Source: Erwinia persicina
GTDB taxonomy: Bacteria; Pseudomonadota; Gammaproteobacteria; Enterobacterales; Enterobacteriaceae
Length of the DNA: 64,000 nt
Reading direction: 5' to 3'
NCBI RefSeq assembly: GCF_014838825.1
Contig: NZ_JACYMO010000002.1
Span: 352,268-416,267 of the forward strand
Shown here: one piece after another, positions 1 to 8,587 of the stretch
How positions within the stretch are numbered: the first letter of the stretch is position 1
How the letters are laid out: each line of letters starts with the position of its first letter
The notes under the pieces: model-generated
Told to the model about the DNA's origin: nothing
Databases searched by the model: none
The model's input: only the letters and a program-made list of their open reading frames with translations
Program-made: the position numbers and the translations under genes

Positions 1-1
1 C

Positions 2-391
2 GCTATCACCCTGGCCATTGTCGCAACCGGGGTGATCGCCCGTCTGACACGTACCGCAATGCTGGAAGTCCTGCGCCAGGATTATATCCGCACCGCCCGT
101 GCCAAAGGCGTCAGCGAGCGCCGGGTGATCTGGCGTCACGCCTTTCGCGTGGCCCTGGTGTCGGTGATCCCGGCCATCGGTATTCAGGCCGGGTTTGTGC
201 TCGGCGGGGCAGTGTATATCGAAACCGTGTTCCAGTGGCCGGGCCTGGGGGCCATGCTGGTTAAAGCGGTCTCCACGCGCGATCTGCTGCTGGTGCAGGG
301 CGGCGTGCTGGTGGCGGCCATTTCCTACGTACTGATTAATCTGCTGACCGACATCGTTCAGGCCTGTCTTGACCCGAGGGTAAAATCATGA
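2..391 (+). CDS. ABC transporter permease, DppB/GsiC type (3' end only)
   Basis: This is the C-terminal part (129 residues) of an inner-membrane permease of the dipeptide/oligopeptide/nickel importer family. The gene starts before the window and is open from base 2. The EAA loop, which docks on the ATPase, is visible near the start (DYIRTARAKG, then WRHAFRVALV), and the protein ends with a hydrophobic helix and the family-typical LDPRVKS tail. The stop overlaps the next start by four bases (ATGA), so it is translationally coupled to the permease-ATPase fusion downstream. The substrate cannot be told from this fragment; peptides, glutathione, nickel or opines are all possible. Confidence 0.9.
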   Translation, partial: AITLAIVATGVIARLTRTAMLEVLRQDYIRTARAKGVSERRVIWRHAFRVALVSVIPAIGIQAGFVLGGAVYIETVFQWPGLGAMLVKAVSTRDLLLVQGGVLVAAISYVLINLLTDIVQACLDPRVKS

Positions 392-2157
392 CTGTTAACA
401 CCGCCCCTCCCGCACGACGCACCGGCTGGTCGCTGTTGCTGCATAACCGCCTGGCGGCGCTGGGACTGCTGCTGCTGATTGTCACCATCACGGCAGCGCT
501 GCTCGCGCCGCTGCTGCCGCTGCCGGACCCGGATGCCACCGATCTGCTTAAACGGCTGGCTCCGCCGCTGACGCCGGGTCATCTGCTGGGCACGGATGCG
601 CTGGGACGCGATATGCTGTCGCGCCTGCTGTGGGGCACGCGGGTGTCGGTGGCCGTCGGCCTGAGCGCCACCCTGCTGGCGGCGGTATGCGGCACGCTGG
701 TCGGGCTGATTGCCGGTTACGCCGCCGGGCGCACCGACAATATTCTGATGCGGTTGATCGATATGATCATGGCCTTCCCGTATATATTATTGGCCCTGGC
801 GATCGTCGCCGTCCTCGGCCCGGGCCTGCTGAATGCGCTGTATGCCATAGCGCTGGTCAATATTCCTTTCTTTGCCCGCAACGTGCGTGGCCTGACCCTC
901 GGCCTGCGCGGGCGCGACTTTATTCAGGCAGCCAGGCTGTCCGGTAAAAACCACACCCAGATCCTGTTAACGGAAGTGCTGCCTAACGTCCTGCCGCTGA
1001 TTGTTGTCACCCTCTCTACCACTATCGGCTGGATGATTCTGGAAACTGCGGGGCTGTCATTTCTCGGACTGGGAACCCAGCCACCGGATGCAGATTTAGG
1101 ATCGATGCTCGGTCAGGGGCGCAGCCAGCTGTTTATCGCTCCCCACGTCGCCCTGGTGCCAGGGGTAATGATCTTCCTGCTGGTGATCGGCTTTAACCTG
1201 CTTGGCGACGGCGTACGCGACCTGCTGGATCCGCGCCTCAAGTCCGGTGCCCTGCTGCGTTCGCAGGCCATGACCACCGTTGACCGCGCGCAGATCCCGG
1301 CACGCACCCACCCGGAGGCGCTGCTAGAAGTGGCCGGTTTACAGGTGGCCTTCAGCCGGGGTCAGCAACGCGTCCCGACGGTAAAAGGCATCAGCTTCCA
1401 TCTACACGCCGGGGAGTGCCTCGGTCTGATCGGTGAAAGCGGCTCCGGCAAAAGCGTCAGTGCGCTGGCGATTATGGGGCTGGTTGCTTCCCCGCCCGGC
1501 GTGATCACCGGCGGTAGCGTCTGGCTGGGCAACGAAGAGCTGCTGTCGCTCTCACCGGCAGCCATGCAACAACGCCGTGGCGTGCGGGTGGCCTATATAT
1601 TCCAGGATCCGCTGACGTCACTGCATCCGCAGATGCGCATCGGCCAGCAGCTGGTTGAGGCTATCCAGTGCCACCAGCCGCTGAGCGCAGCGGCGGCGCG
1701 GGCTAAGGCGATTACCCTGCTGGAGGATACCGGCATTCAGCAGGCCGCAGAGCGCTTTGACGCCTGGCCACATCAGCTGTCCGGCGGCCAGCGCCAGCGC
1801 GTCGGTATTGCCATCGCCCTGGCCAACGATCCGCAGGTGATTATTGCCGACGAACCCACCACCGCGCTGGACGTGACGGTACAGGCACGCATTCTGGCGC
1901 TGCTGAACGATCTGCGCCACAAACGCGGGCTGGCGCTGCTGTTTATCACCCATGACTTTGCTGTGGTCAGCGAGATGTGCGATCGGGTGGCGGTGATGCG
2001 TCACGGGGAAATTGTTGAGAGCGGCAGTACCGCCTCGGTACTGCAGGCTCCGCGCCACGACTACACGCGGCGGCTGATTGCCAGCGTGCCGCAGCGCGGC
2101 CAGGGCCGGGCCTTCCTGCAACAGATCCGTCAGCTGCACGCGCGGGAGACATCATGA
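388..2157 (+). CDS. Fused ABC permease (DppC type) and ATP-binding protein (DppD type)
   Basis: One 589-residue chain carries two subunits that are usually separate. Residues 1 to about 285 form a DppC-like permease: an N-terminal membrane helix, the EAA loop (GRDFIQAARLSGKN) and the usual DPRLKS end. After a linker of about 25 residues comes an ATPase with Walker A GESGSGKS at about 349-356, the signature LSGGQ at about 464 and Walker B IIADEP at about 485. The reading frame is open throughout with no frameshift signal, so the fusion is genuine in this sequence. It overlaps both neighbours by four bases, consistent with one operon for a complete importer. Such fusions occur in some proteobacterial importers, by my recollection. 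Substrate unknown. Confidence 0.9.
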   Translation: MTVNTAPPARRTGWSLLLHNRLAALGLLLLIVTITAALLAPLLPLPDPDATDLLKRLAPPLTPGHLLGTDALGRDMLSRLLWGTRVSVAVGLSATLLAAVCGTLVGLIAGYAAGRTDNILMRLIDMIMAFPYILLALAIVAVLGPGLLNALYAIALVNIPFFARNVRGLTLGLRGRDFIQAARLSGKNHTQILLTEVLPNVLPLIVVTLSTTIGWMILETAGLSFLGLGTQPPDADLGSMLGQGRSQLFIAPHVALVPGVMIFLLVIGFNLLGDGVRDLLDPRLKSGALLRSQAMTTVDRAQIPARTHPEALLEVAGLQVAFSRGQQRVPTVKGISFHLHAGECLGLIGESGSGKSVSALAIMGLVASPPGVITGGSVWLGNEELLSLSPAAMQQRRGVRVAYIFQDPLTSLHPQMRIGQQLVEAIQCHQPLSAAAARAKAITLLEDTGIQQAAERFDAWPHQLSGGQRQRVGIAIALANDPQVIIADEPTTALDVTVQARILALLNDLRHKRGLALLFITHDFAVVSEMCDRVAVMRHGEIVESGSTASVLQAPRHDYTRRLIASVPQRGQGRAFLQQIRQLHARETS

Positions 2158-2969
2158 AAAAAGTGATTGAAATACACGATCTGAAGAAAACCTATCACGG
2201 CCACGGTGGCTGGTGGCAGCGCAGCGCTTCCGTCGATGCCGTAAAGGGCATCAGTCTGGATCTCTGGCAGGGGGAAACGCTTGCCGTGGTGGGGGAAAGC
2301 GGCAGCGGGAAAAGCACCCTGGCACGGATGCTGGTCGGGCTGGAGTCTCCGACTTCAGGCAGCCTGACCCTGCAGGGCGAGGATGCCCGCGTTCTGGCGC
2401 AGCGCGGCGTTCAGGCCTTTGGCAAGACCATCCAGTATGTGTTTCAGGACCCGGTGGCCTCACTGAACCCACGCAAAACGATTCAGCAAATCCTCAGCGT
2501 CCCGCTGCAGCGCCTGTGCGGCTATCAGGCCAGTGCCTGTCTGCCCCGTCTGCAGCAGCTGCTGACGGCAGTCAATATGCCTCACGACGCCCTGCACTGC
2601 TATCCTCATGAGTTTTCAGGCGGTCAGGCCCAGCGGCTGGCCATTGCCCGTGCCCTGGCGGCAGAGGCCCGGATCCTGGTGCTGGATGAGCCCGTCAGTG
2701 CGCTGGATGTCTCCGTACAGGCCCAGGTTCTACTGCTGCTGGAGGATCTCAAACAGCAGTTTGGCCTTTCTTACCTTTTCATCAGTCACGATCTGGCGGT
2801 AGTGGAATCGATTGCCGACCGCGTGGCGGTGATGAATTCTGGTACTATCGTCGAGTGCGCCGCCACGCAAACGCTGTTCAGTGCCCCCAGGCATGAGTAC
2901 AGCCGCCAGCTGCTGGCCAGCGCGCCGGCCTGGCAGGCCACGCCGCCAGGCGTTCAGCCCACTTTCTGA
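2154..2969 (+). CDS. ABC transporter ATP-binding protein, DppF/GsiA-C type
   Basis: This 271-residue protein is the second ATPase of the peptide-type importer. Walker A GESGSGKS lies near residue 46, the signature FSGGQAQRLAIARAL near 154, and Walker B and D-loop LDEPVSALD follow. The C-terminal end has the short arginine/glutamine-rich stretch common in this family. It starts on the ATG that overlaps the preceding stop (ATGA), so its synthesis is likely coupled to the permease-ATPase fusion. Together the two ATPase domains would form the nucleotide-binding heterodimer. The substrate-binding protein is not in the window and presumably lies upstream. Confidence 0.92.
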   Translation: MKKVIEIHDLKKTYHGHGGWWQRSASVDAVKGISLDLWQGETLAVVGESGSGKSTLARMLVGLESPTSGSLTLQGEDARVLAQRGVQAFGKTIQYVFQDPVASLNPRKTIQQILSVPLQRLCGYQASACLPRLQQLLTAVNMPHDALHCYPHEFSGGQAQRLAIARALAAEARILVLDEPVSALDVSVQAQVLLLLEDLKQQFGLSYLFISHDLAVVESIADRVAVMNSGTIVECAATQTLFSAPRHEYSRQLLASAPAWQATPPGVQPTF

Positions 2970-2982
2970 TATACAGGTGACC

Positions 2983-3750
2983 ATGTCCTCAGTCTCCACG
3001 CCGCCCGATGCGGTAAAGCGTAAGCGAACCGACACCATTATCGATGCCATTAAGCAGAGCATTGTTGATGACAATCTGCTGCCTGGCGATCGCCTGCCCC
3101 AGGAGAAGGATTTGATGACCCGCTTCTCTGCAGGAAAAAGTACGGTGCGCGAGGCGTTAAAAGCGCTGGAAGCCCAGGGGCTGATCCGCACGCGTACCGG
3201 CCCCGGTGGCGGCGCATTTATCGACAGCATGCCGGAGGCCCGCGCCATGAGCCTGCTGTCAAACTACCTGTTTACCCGGGAACTGAGCATCAGTCATATC
3301 TACGCACTGCGTAAAACGCTGGAACCCCAGGTCGCGGTCAGCGCCATCGGCCAGATTGACGAAGCTGGTTTTCAACATTTGCATCAGTTGATCCGCGTCT
3401 ACGATCATGCGCCCACCAGCGAACAGGAGCGCTGGGATCAGCGTATGGCGGAGCTGGACTTTCACAGCGTGGTCGCCAGTTATTCCGCAAACCCGCTGCT
3501 GGCCTTCTTCTGCCGCTTCCTCCAGCGGCTGCTGAAAGATCTGGCGGTCTGCAAGGATATCTATCAGCAGCCGCAGCCGGTGGATCGTCGCCAGGGGATT
3601 GAGTATCAGTATCAGCTGATTGATGCGCTGCGACGTCAGGATGCCCCGGCGGTGGAACGCATTATGCGTGACCACATGCAGCATGCCGAACAGGCAATGC
3701 TGACCCTGCAGGCCACGCTGGAAGAACGTTTTTTGCGTGACGATAGCTGA
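2983..3750 (+). CDS. GntR family regulator, FadR/FCD subfamily
   Basis: This is a 255-residue DNA-binding regulator. Residues about 10-75 make the winged helix of the GntR family (LLPGDRLPQEKDL, then STVREALKALEAQGLI). The rest is an all-helical FCD ligand domain with histidines in DFHSVV and RDHMQHAEQ that in this family often bind a metal or an acid ligand. The start chosen is the ATG preceded by AGGTGA; the frame stays open further upstream but only inside the ATPase gene. It follows the ABC importer genes by 13 bases, so it probably shares their transcript and may control the importer in response to its substrate. That role is inferred from position only. Confidence 0.9.
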   Translation: MSSVSTPPDAVKRKRTDTIIDAIKQSIVDDNLLPGDRLPQEKDLMTRFSAGKSTVREALKALEAQGLIRTRTGPGGGAFIDSMPEARAMSLLSNYLFTRELSISHIYALRKTLEPQVAVSAIGQIDEAGFQHLHQLIRVYDHAPTSEQERWDQRMAELDFHSVVASYSANPLLAFFCRFLQRLLKDLAVCKDIYQQPQPVDRRQGIEYQYQLIDALRRQDAPAVERIMRDHMQHAEQAMLTLQATLEERFLRDDS

Positions 3751-3790
3751 CTTTCCGCTTCGCTTTCTCAGAGGCCGCTATAGTTAAACA

Positions 3791-5611
3791 ATGAAAACGA
3801 TAAAACGACCTATTGAAGACCACGGCGTCATTGGCGATTTGCGTACCTGCGCCCTGATCGCTACTGACGGTTCCCTCGACTATTTCTGCTGGCCCAACCT
3901 GGACAGTCCCTCAGTGTTCACCGCGCTGCTGGACAGTGATGACGCCGGGCTGTTCAGCCTCAGTCCGGACTGGCCAGATGCCCGCCGGATGCAGATCTAC
4001 CTGCCCGATACCGCCATCCTGCAAACCCGCTGGCTGGACGACCAGGGTGTGGTGGAAGTCACCGACTATATGCCGGTGTGCCAGCGGGAAGACCGCCTGC
4101 CGCGCATCATTCGCCGTATTAAGGTTGTTCACGGCACCGCAACACTGAATCTGCGCTGTGCCCCGGTGCATAACTATGCCCGGGCAGAAACCACCGCCAC
4201 CCTGTATGACGGTGCGGTAACGTTCCACGCCGACGGCCAGCCGACGCTGCGGCTGACGGGCGGAGCTGATTTCCAGCTGGATAAGGCGGCGGCGGTGGCG
4301 CAATTTACCCTTGATGCCGGCGAATCGCGCGAGTTTGTCTTTGGCGCAGATGAGGACCCCCACCTGGATCACGCTGATGAAAACAGCAGTGACAGCTGTT
4401 TCGACGCTACCCTGGCTTACTGGCGTCACTGGAGCAGGCAGAGCAGCTATCAGGGTCGCTGGCGGGAAATGGTGACTCGCTCGGCAATTACGCTGAAGTT
4501 GCTGACTTCATGGCAGCACGGCTCCATCGCAGCGGCGGCGACCTTCGGCCTGCCGGAGGAACTGGGGGGAGAACGCAACTGGGACTATCGCGCATCGTGG
4601 ATCCGCGATGCCTCCTTTAGCATGTATGCCCTGATGCGCCTCGGCTATGTGGACGAGGCCAAGCATTTCACCCACTGGGTGGCGCGCTGCGTGGAGAACA
4701 GCCACAGCGACGTGGAAAAACTACAGATAATGTACCGCCTTGACGGCGGAACAGAGTTGCATGAGAGTGAGCTGCTTAATCTGTCCGGCTATGCCGACTC
4801 ACGCCCGGTGCGCATTGGTAATGATGCGTGGCACCAGTCGCAGCTGGATATCTACGGCGAACTGATGGATGCCATCTACCTGGCAAATAAATACGGGGAA
4901 GCCATTTCCCAGCGCGGCTGGAACCACGTCAGCAGGATGATTGACTACGTAGCAGAACACTGGAACCAGACCGATGCCGGGATTTGGGAGATGCGCGGTG
5001 AACCCCAGCATTTTCTCCACTCGCGCCTGATGTGCTGGGTGGCGATGGATCGGGCGCTCAGGTTGGGGGAAAAGCGATCGCTGTCGATGCCTGCCGAACG
5101 CTGGGCCGCCGCCCGCGATGCCATCCGCAGTGATATCTGGCAGAACTTCTGGCATAAAAACGGCCACTTTGTCGCGACCCGCCACGGTGAGTTTGTCGAT
5201 GCCTCTATGCTACTGATGCCGCTGGTGCGTTTCGTCGGGGCTACCGATCCGGACTGGCTGGCGACGCTGGACGTTATCAAAGACAAGCTGGTGAGTGACG
5301 GGATGGTGCGGCGTTATAACGTGAGTGAGACCCCGGCTGACGGGCTGCAGGGCGAAGAAGGCGCGTTTGCTGCCTGCTCGTTCTGGTACGTAGAGTGCCT
5401 TGCCCGTGCGGGTCGCCTTGATGAAGCACACTTTGAGTTTGAGAAGCTGTTAAATTACGCCAATCATGTCGGCCTGTACGCCGAAGAGTTTGACAGCCGG
5501 GGACGTGCGCTGGGCAATACGCCGCAGGCGTTAACCCACCTGGCGCTGATCAGTACCGCTTTCTTCCTTGACCGTAAGCTCAGCGGAAAAGATCCGCTAT
5601 GGCAACCCTGA
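3791..5611 (+). CDS. Glycoside hydrolase family 15 protein (glucoamylase/trehalase-like)
   Basis: This 606-residue protein matches the bacterial GH15 family, which cleaves alpha-glucosidic bonds and includes glucoamylases and some trehalases. The N-terminal beta domain begins with the typical IEDHGVIGDLRTCAL and DGSLDYFCWP. The (alpha/alpha)6 catalytic domain shows NWDYRASWIRDASFSMYAL, then IWEMRG, whose glutamate is the expected general acid, and GEEGAFAACSFWYVE, whose glutamate is the expected base. There is no signal peptide, so it should act in the cytosol, perhaps on trehalose or short maltodextrins. It stands alone between the GntR regulator and ldtB. The exact substrate cannot be assigned from sequence. 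Confidence 0.88.
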   Translation: MKTIKRPIEDHGVIGDLRTCALIATDGSLDYFCWPNLDSPSVFTALLDSDDAGLFSLSPDWPDARRMQIYLPDTAILQTRWLDDQGVVEVTDYMPVCQREDRLPRIIRRIKVVHGTATLNLRCAPVHNYARAETTATLYDGAVTFHADGQPTLRLTGGADFQLDKAAAVAQFTLDAGESREFVFGADEDPHLDHADENSSDSCFDATLAYWRHWSRQSSYQGRWREMVTRSAITLKLLTSWQHGSIAAAATFGLPEELGGERNWDYRASWIRDASFSMYALMRLGYVDEAKHFTHWVARCVENSHSDVEKLQIMYRLDGGTELHESELLNLSGYADSRPVRIGNDAWHQSQLDIYGELMDAIYLANKYGEAISQRGWNHVSRMIDYVAEHWNQTDAGIWEMRGEPQHFLHSRLMCWVAMDRALRLGEKRSLSMPAERWAAARDAIRSDIWQNFWHKNGHFVATRHGEFVDASMLLMPLVRFVGATDPDWLATLDVIKDKLVSDGMVRRYNVSETPADGLQGEEGAFAACSFWYVECLARAGRLDEAHFEFEKLLNYANHVGLYAEEFDSRGRALGNTPQALTHLALISTAFFLDRKLSGKDPLWQP

Positions 5612-5792
5612 TAACAGAGTATTGCATCGCTGAAAGGGTGGCATTGCAGACAATTTATCGTAAAGATAGTTCAACAGGGAAAATGCTGGTTTCTTCTGGG
5701 ACCGTTATGCACATATAATGTGCAGCCGGTCACAGTTGGCCAGTATTGGGTCGTTTATCAACAGTCTACATGGCGCTACACCTGAAATTACT

Positions 5793-6998
5793 ATGAAAAA
5801 GAACATTCGTGCGTTCGTCACCCTGATTCTGGCGGCAGCGGCTTTCAGCCACTCTGCCTTCGCTGTGGTTTACCCGCTTCCGGCCGCGAACAGCCGCCTG
5901 ATTGGGGAAAATCTGGAAATTACCATCCCGCAGGATAGCAAGCTTCCTCTGGAAGCGTTCGCGGCTCAGTACCAGATGGGTCTGAGCAACGTGATGGAAG
6001 CTAACCCGGGCGTTGACGTCTATCTGCCCAAAGCTGGCAGTAAACTGATCATCCCACAGCAGTTGATCCTGCCTGACGCCCCGCGCGAAGGTATCGTGAT
6101 CAACAGCGCGGAGATGCGTCTGTATTACTACCCGAAAGGCACCAAAACCGTTGTAGTTCTGCCGATCGGCATCGGTGAGCTGGGGAGAGATACTCCGGTG
6201 AACTGGACTACCACGGTTCAGCGTAAAAAAGATGGCCCAACCTGGACGCCAACTAAAAAAATGCATGAAGAGTACGCGGCACGTGGCGAATCAATGCCTG
6301 CGGTGTTCCCGGCTGGCCCGGATAACCCGATGGGTCTTTACGCCCTGTATATCGGTCGCCTGTATGCCATTCACGGTACCAATGCCAACTTCGGTATCGG
6401 TCTGCGCGTAAGCCACGGCTGCGTGCGCCTGCGTGCGGATGATATCAAATGGCTGTTCGACAACGTGCCGGTGGGAACGCGCGTGCAGTTTATTGACCAG
6501 CCGGTGAAAGCCTCGGTAGAGCCAGACGGTTCACGCTACGTGGAGATCCACAACCCGCTGTCGCAGACCGAAGAGCAATTTGCTTCACGTGAACCAGTTC
6601 CGCTGACGCTGACCCCTGCCGTCAATAAGGTGGTTTCCGATGCCAGCGTGAACACGACGGCAATGGAAGACGCGCTGAAAGCACGTTCAGGTATGCCGGT
6701 GAAGGTGAACGGAACCGACAGCCAGCCTGCAGCCCCGGTAGTGGTGCCTGAGCAGGCAAACGCGCAGCCTGCAGAAGCGCCTGCTGCCCCGGCTATCCCG
6801 GAGAGCAGCGATGCCTCAGCCCCTGCGGTCCCGGTTGCTCCGCAGAGCGGCAGTGACGCAGCACCTGCCACCCCGACCGACCCGCAGAGCACGGAAGCGC
6901 CGGCACCGACCGCTGCGCCTGCTGAGGCAGACACCTCAGCACAGGCAGCACCGACGCTGACGCAGCCAGGCCCGATTTACAGCACACCGAAATCCTGA
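5793..6998 (+). CDS. ldtB: L,D-transpeptidase LdtB (YbiS)
   Basis: This periplasmic enzyme attaches Braun lipoprotein to peptidoglycan, working on meso-diaminopimelate of the tetrapeptide stem. The protein (401 residues) starts with a clear signal peptide ending near HSAFA, followed by a LysM-like segment ([12 protein letters not shown]) and the YkuD catalytic domain with HGTN and SHGCVRLR, whose cysteine is the nucleophile. Similarity to E. coli YbiS runs to about residue 300. The last 90-100 residues are a low-complexity tail rich in Ala, Pro, Ser and Glu that E. coli YbiS (about 306 residues) lacks. I chose the ATG that begins the signal peptide; an upstream ATG in frame would put 25 extra residues before it. 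Confidence 0.93.
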   Translation: MKKNIRAFVTLILAAAAFSHSAFAVVYPLPAANSRLIGENLEITIPQDSKLPLEAFAAQYQMGLSNVMEANPGVDVYLPKAGSKLIIPQQLILPDAPREGIVINSAEMRLYYYPKGTKTVVVLPIGIGELGRDTPVNWTTTVQRKKDGPTWTPTKKMHEEYAARGESMPAVFPAGPDNPMGLYALYIGRLYAIHGTNANFGIGLRVSHGCVRLRADDIKWLFDNVPVGTRVQFIDQPVKASVEPDGSRYVEIHNPLSQTEEQFASREPVPLTLTPAVNKVVSDASVNTTAMEDALKARSGMPVKVNGTDSQPAAPVVVPEQANAQPAEAPAAPAIPESSDASAPAVPVAPQSGSDAAPATPTDPQSTEAPAPTAAPAEADTSAQAAPTLTQPGPIYSTPKS

Positions 6999-7017
6999 TT
7001 TTCTGCTGTCGATCGTC

Positions 7018-7051
7018 AAACCCCTGCCCCTTACGGTGCAGGGGTTTTTTT
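7018..7051 (+). terminator. Rho-independent terminator of ldtB
   Basis: A perfect 10-bp stem (AAACCCCTGC pairing with GCAGGGGTTT) is followed directly by a run of T. It lies 20 bases after the ldtB stop and is oriented to end ldtB transcription. Confidence 0.92.
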
Positions 7052-7199
7052 ATGACTGCCGCTCCATCAATGCTCACCACCCGCATAATATCTGTTAAAA
7101 CAGTGATATTTTATTATTTAAATCATTTATTCAAACCAATAACATCCCAATTCAGGCACTAAAATCCCGTTTACACAGCATTAAATGTTCCTAACAGCA

Positions 7200-7366
7200 G
7201 GGCGCATTGGACTACCCTTGTCCTTGTGTTAGCAGTCTCTTGCTAACGCTCTCGACAACAAATAGGTCTTAGAAAATATCCATTGTTTTCACTACTGTTT
7301 ACTGGCTAAGTTGCCACTCACCAGTATTCCACCCGGGGACGGCGCAAGCCTTTCCCCGCTTTTTTT
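7200..7366 (+). ncRNA. Candidate small RNA ending in an orphan terminator
   Basis: No protein-coding frame is convincing between the ldtB terminator and the next gene, which lies on the other strand. Yet a second strong plus-strand terminator stands at 7334-7366. Upstream of it are two more hairpins: GTTAGCA with TGCTAAC (7228-7247) and TACTGG with CCAGTA (7300-7326). A plus-strand RNA ending here would have a terminal stem and a U tail like those of Hfq-bound small RNAs. The 5' end is unknown and the given start is a guess. I compared it from memory with RybB, RprA, ArcZ, MicA, OmrA, FnrS and CyaR and saw no clear match. An alternative is an unused or backup terminator. Confidence 0.35.
7334..7366 (+). 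terminator. Rho-independent terminator with no assigned plus-strand gene
   Basis: The stem CGGGGA pairs with TCCCCG around an inner GGC-GCAA-GCC hairpin and is followed by CT and a T run. The T run only exists on the plus strand, so it does not serve the convergent CorA/ZntB-like gene, whose stop codon overlaps the T run. Confidence 0.85.
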
Positions 7367-8393
7367 ATTCCCTGTCGCGACGTCGCAGCACCAGCCAGGC
7401 GGCAGCGGCGGTAAAAATCGTCACTAACACCACCAGCAGTAAAAAACCGTGCGGATTCGTCGCCAGCGGCACGCCGCCGACGTTCATGCCGAAGAAACCG
7501 GCAACGAGGTTAATCGGCAGCGCCAGCACGGTGATCAGCGTCAGGGTAAACAGGGTGCGGTTGCTCTGCTCCAGCTGTTGGGCAGCGATCTCTTCCTGCA
7601 GCAGACGTATGCGCTCCGTCAGCCCGTTGAGATCGTTCAGTACCACGGTAAACTCTTCAGTAAACTGACGCAGATCCTGGACGACATGTGGATGAAGCCA
7701 GCCGGGTGGCCGGTTAATCAGACGAAACAGCGCCGCCGGTTCGGGTGCCAGCAGGCGCTGAAAGCGCAGCAGCGTGCGCCGCAGACGCCCCAGCTCACTG
7801 CGGTTACTTTTAATATGCTGCCCGAGCAGCCGCTCTTCTATCTGATCAACATACTGGTTTGACTGACGTACGATCAGCGCCAGCACCTCTTCCTGCTCCG
7901 CCAGCAGCTGGGTCAGCAGGCCGGTGGAGGAGCGCAGCCCCAACGTATCCAGCTTGGCAACAAGCCGCTCAACCAGGCGCAGCGGCTTAAAGCGGGCGCT
8001 GACCACCAGTCCGTCGCGACACCAGATCCACAGCGTGGCGCTTTCATCGCTGGTTTCACGCGCGTTAAAGGCCACGTCATTCAGCACCGCCATCAGCGCG
8101 TCATTCTGCGGTTCAATACGGGTACTGTGTGAACCGTGCTGGATCTCATCAAAAAAATCATCATCCACGTCGAAGTGGGTTTTCAGCCAGCGGGCCGCCG
8201 CCGCGTGGTTCAGGTTGACGTGCAGCCAGAGAAAACTGCCCTCCTGTGGCCCCCCGCTCCACGCTTCACAGGACTGCTGAACTGTCAGGCTTTCCGGTGC
8301 CAGGCCATCGGTAAAACGGTAGCCGTAAATCAGGCCCGACACATCGTCACTGAAGTCAGGTTTTTGCCGGAGTAACGGCAGGTGTTGCGTCAT
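7365..8393 (-). CDS. CorA/ZntB family divalent cation transporter
   Basis: This 342-residue protein belongs to the 2-TM-GxN family. A large N-terminal cytoplasmic domain (about 1-275) is followed by two C-terminal membrane helices, with the pore motif GFFGMNVGG between them. E. coli ZntB carries GVN at this spot, while CorA carries GMN, so this protein mixes ZntB-like overall features with a CorA-type motif. Family members move magnesium, cobalt or zinc through a pentameric channel-like pore. The positively charged C-terminus (LRRRDRE) is cytoplasmic. It is a single gene, convergent with the candidate small RNA and divergent from the pit operon. The transported ion is not decided by sequence. 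Confidence 0.85.
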   Translation of the reverse strand: MTQHLPLLRQKPDFSDDVSGLIYGYRFTDGLAPESLTVQQSCEAWSGGPQEGSFLWLHVNLNHAAAARWLKTHFDVDDDFFDEIQHGSHSTRIEPQNDALMAVLNDVAFNARETSDESATLWIWCRDGLVVSARFKPLRLVERLVAKLDTLGLRSSTGLLTQLLAEQEEVLALIVRQSNQYVDQIEERLLGQHIKSNRSELGRLRRTLLRFQRLLAPEPAALFRLINRPPGWLHPHVVQDLRQFTEEFTVVLNDLNGLTERIRLLQEEIAAQQLEQSNRTLFTLTLITVLALPINLVAGFFGMNVGGVPLATNPHGFLLLVVLVTIFTAAAAWLVLRRRDRE

Positions 8394-8496
8394 CGTTTTT
8401 TCCGGGTTACGTACGTTATCGCGATACTCCTATCCTGCCGCAGCCTGATGACCGTTTTGTTACCGTCAGCACCGCGCCTGGCACTATCCCACCCTG

Positions 8497-8514
8497 ACGT
8501 CATTGTTCTGTCAC
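8497..8514 (+). promoter_or_regulatory. Weak candidate Pho box upstream of the pit-ppk2 operon
   Basis: Two 7-base units, ACGTCAT and CTGTCAC, are spaced by four bases. The second fits the PhoB half-site CTGTCAY fully; the first differs at two positions. It lies about 75 bases before the pit start. The context (phosphate uptake) suits PhoB control, but the site is imperfect. Confidence 0.3.
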
Positions 8515-8587
8515 ATAACCTGCGTATCACCGAGTGTGGTTATCCCCTGTCCCACTTCTGCCGCTTTGCCGATGCCAGTGAGGTTAT

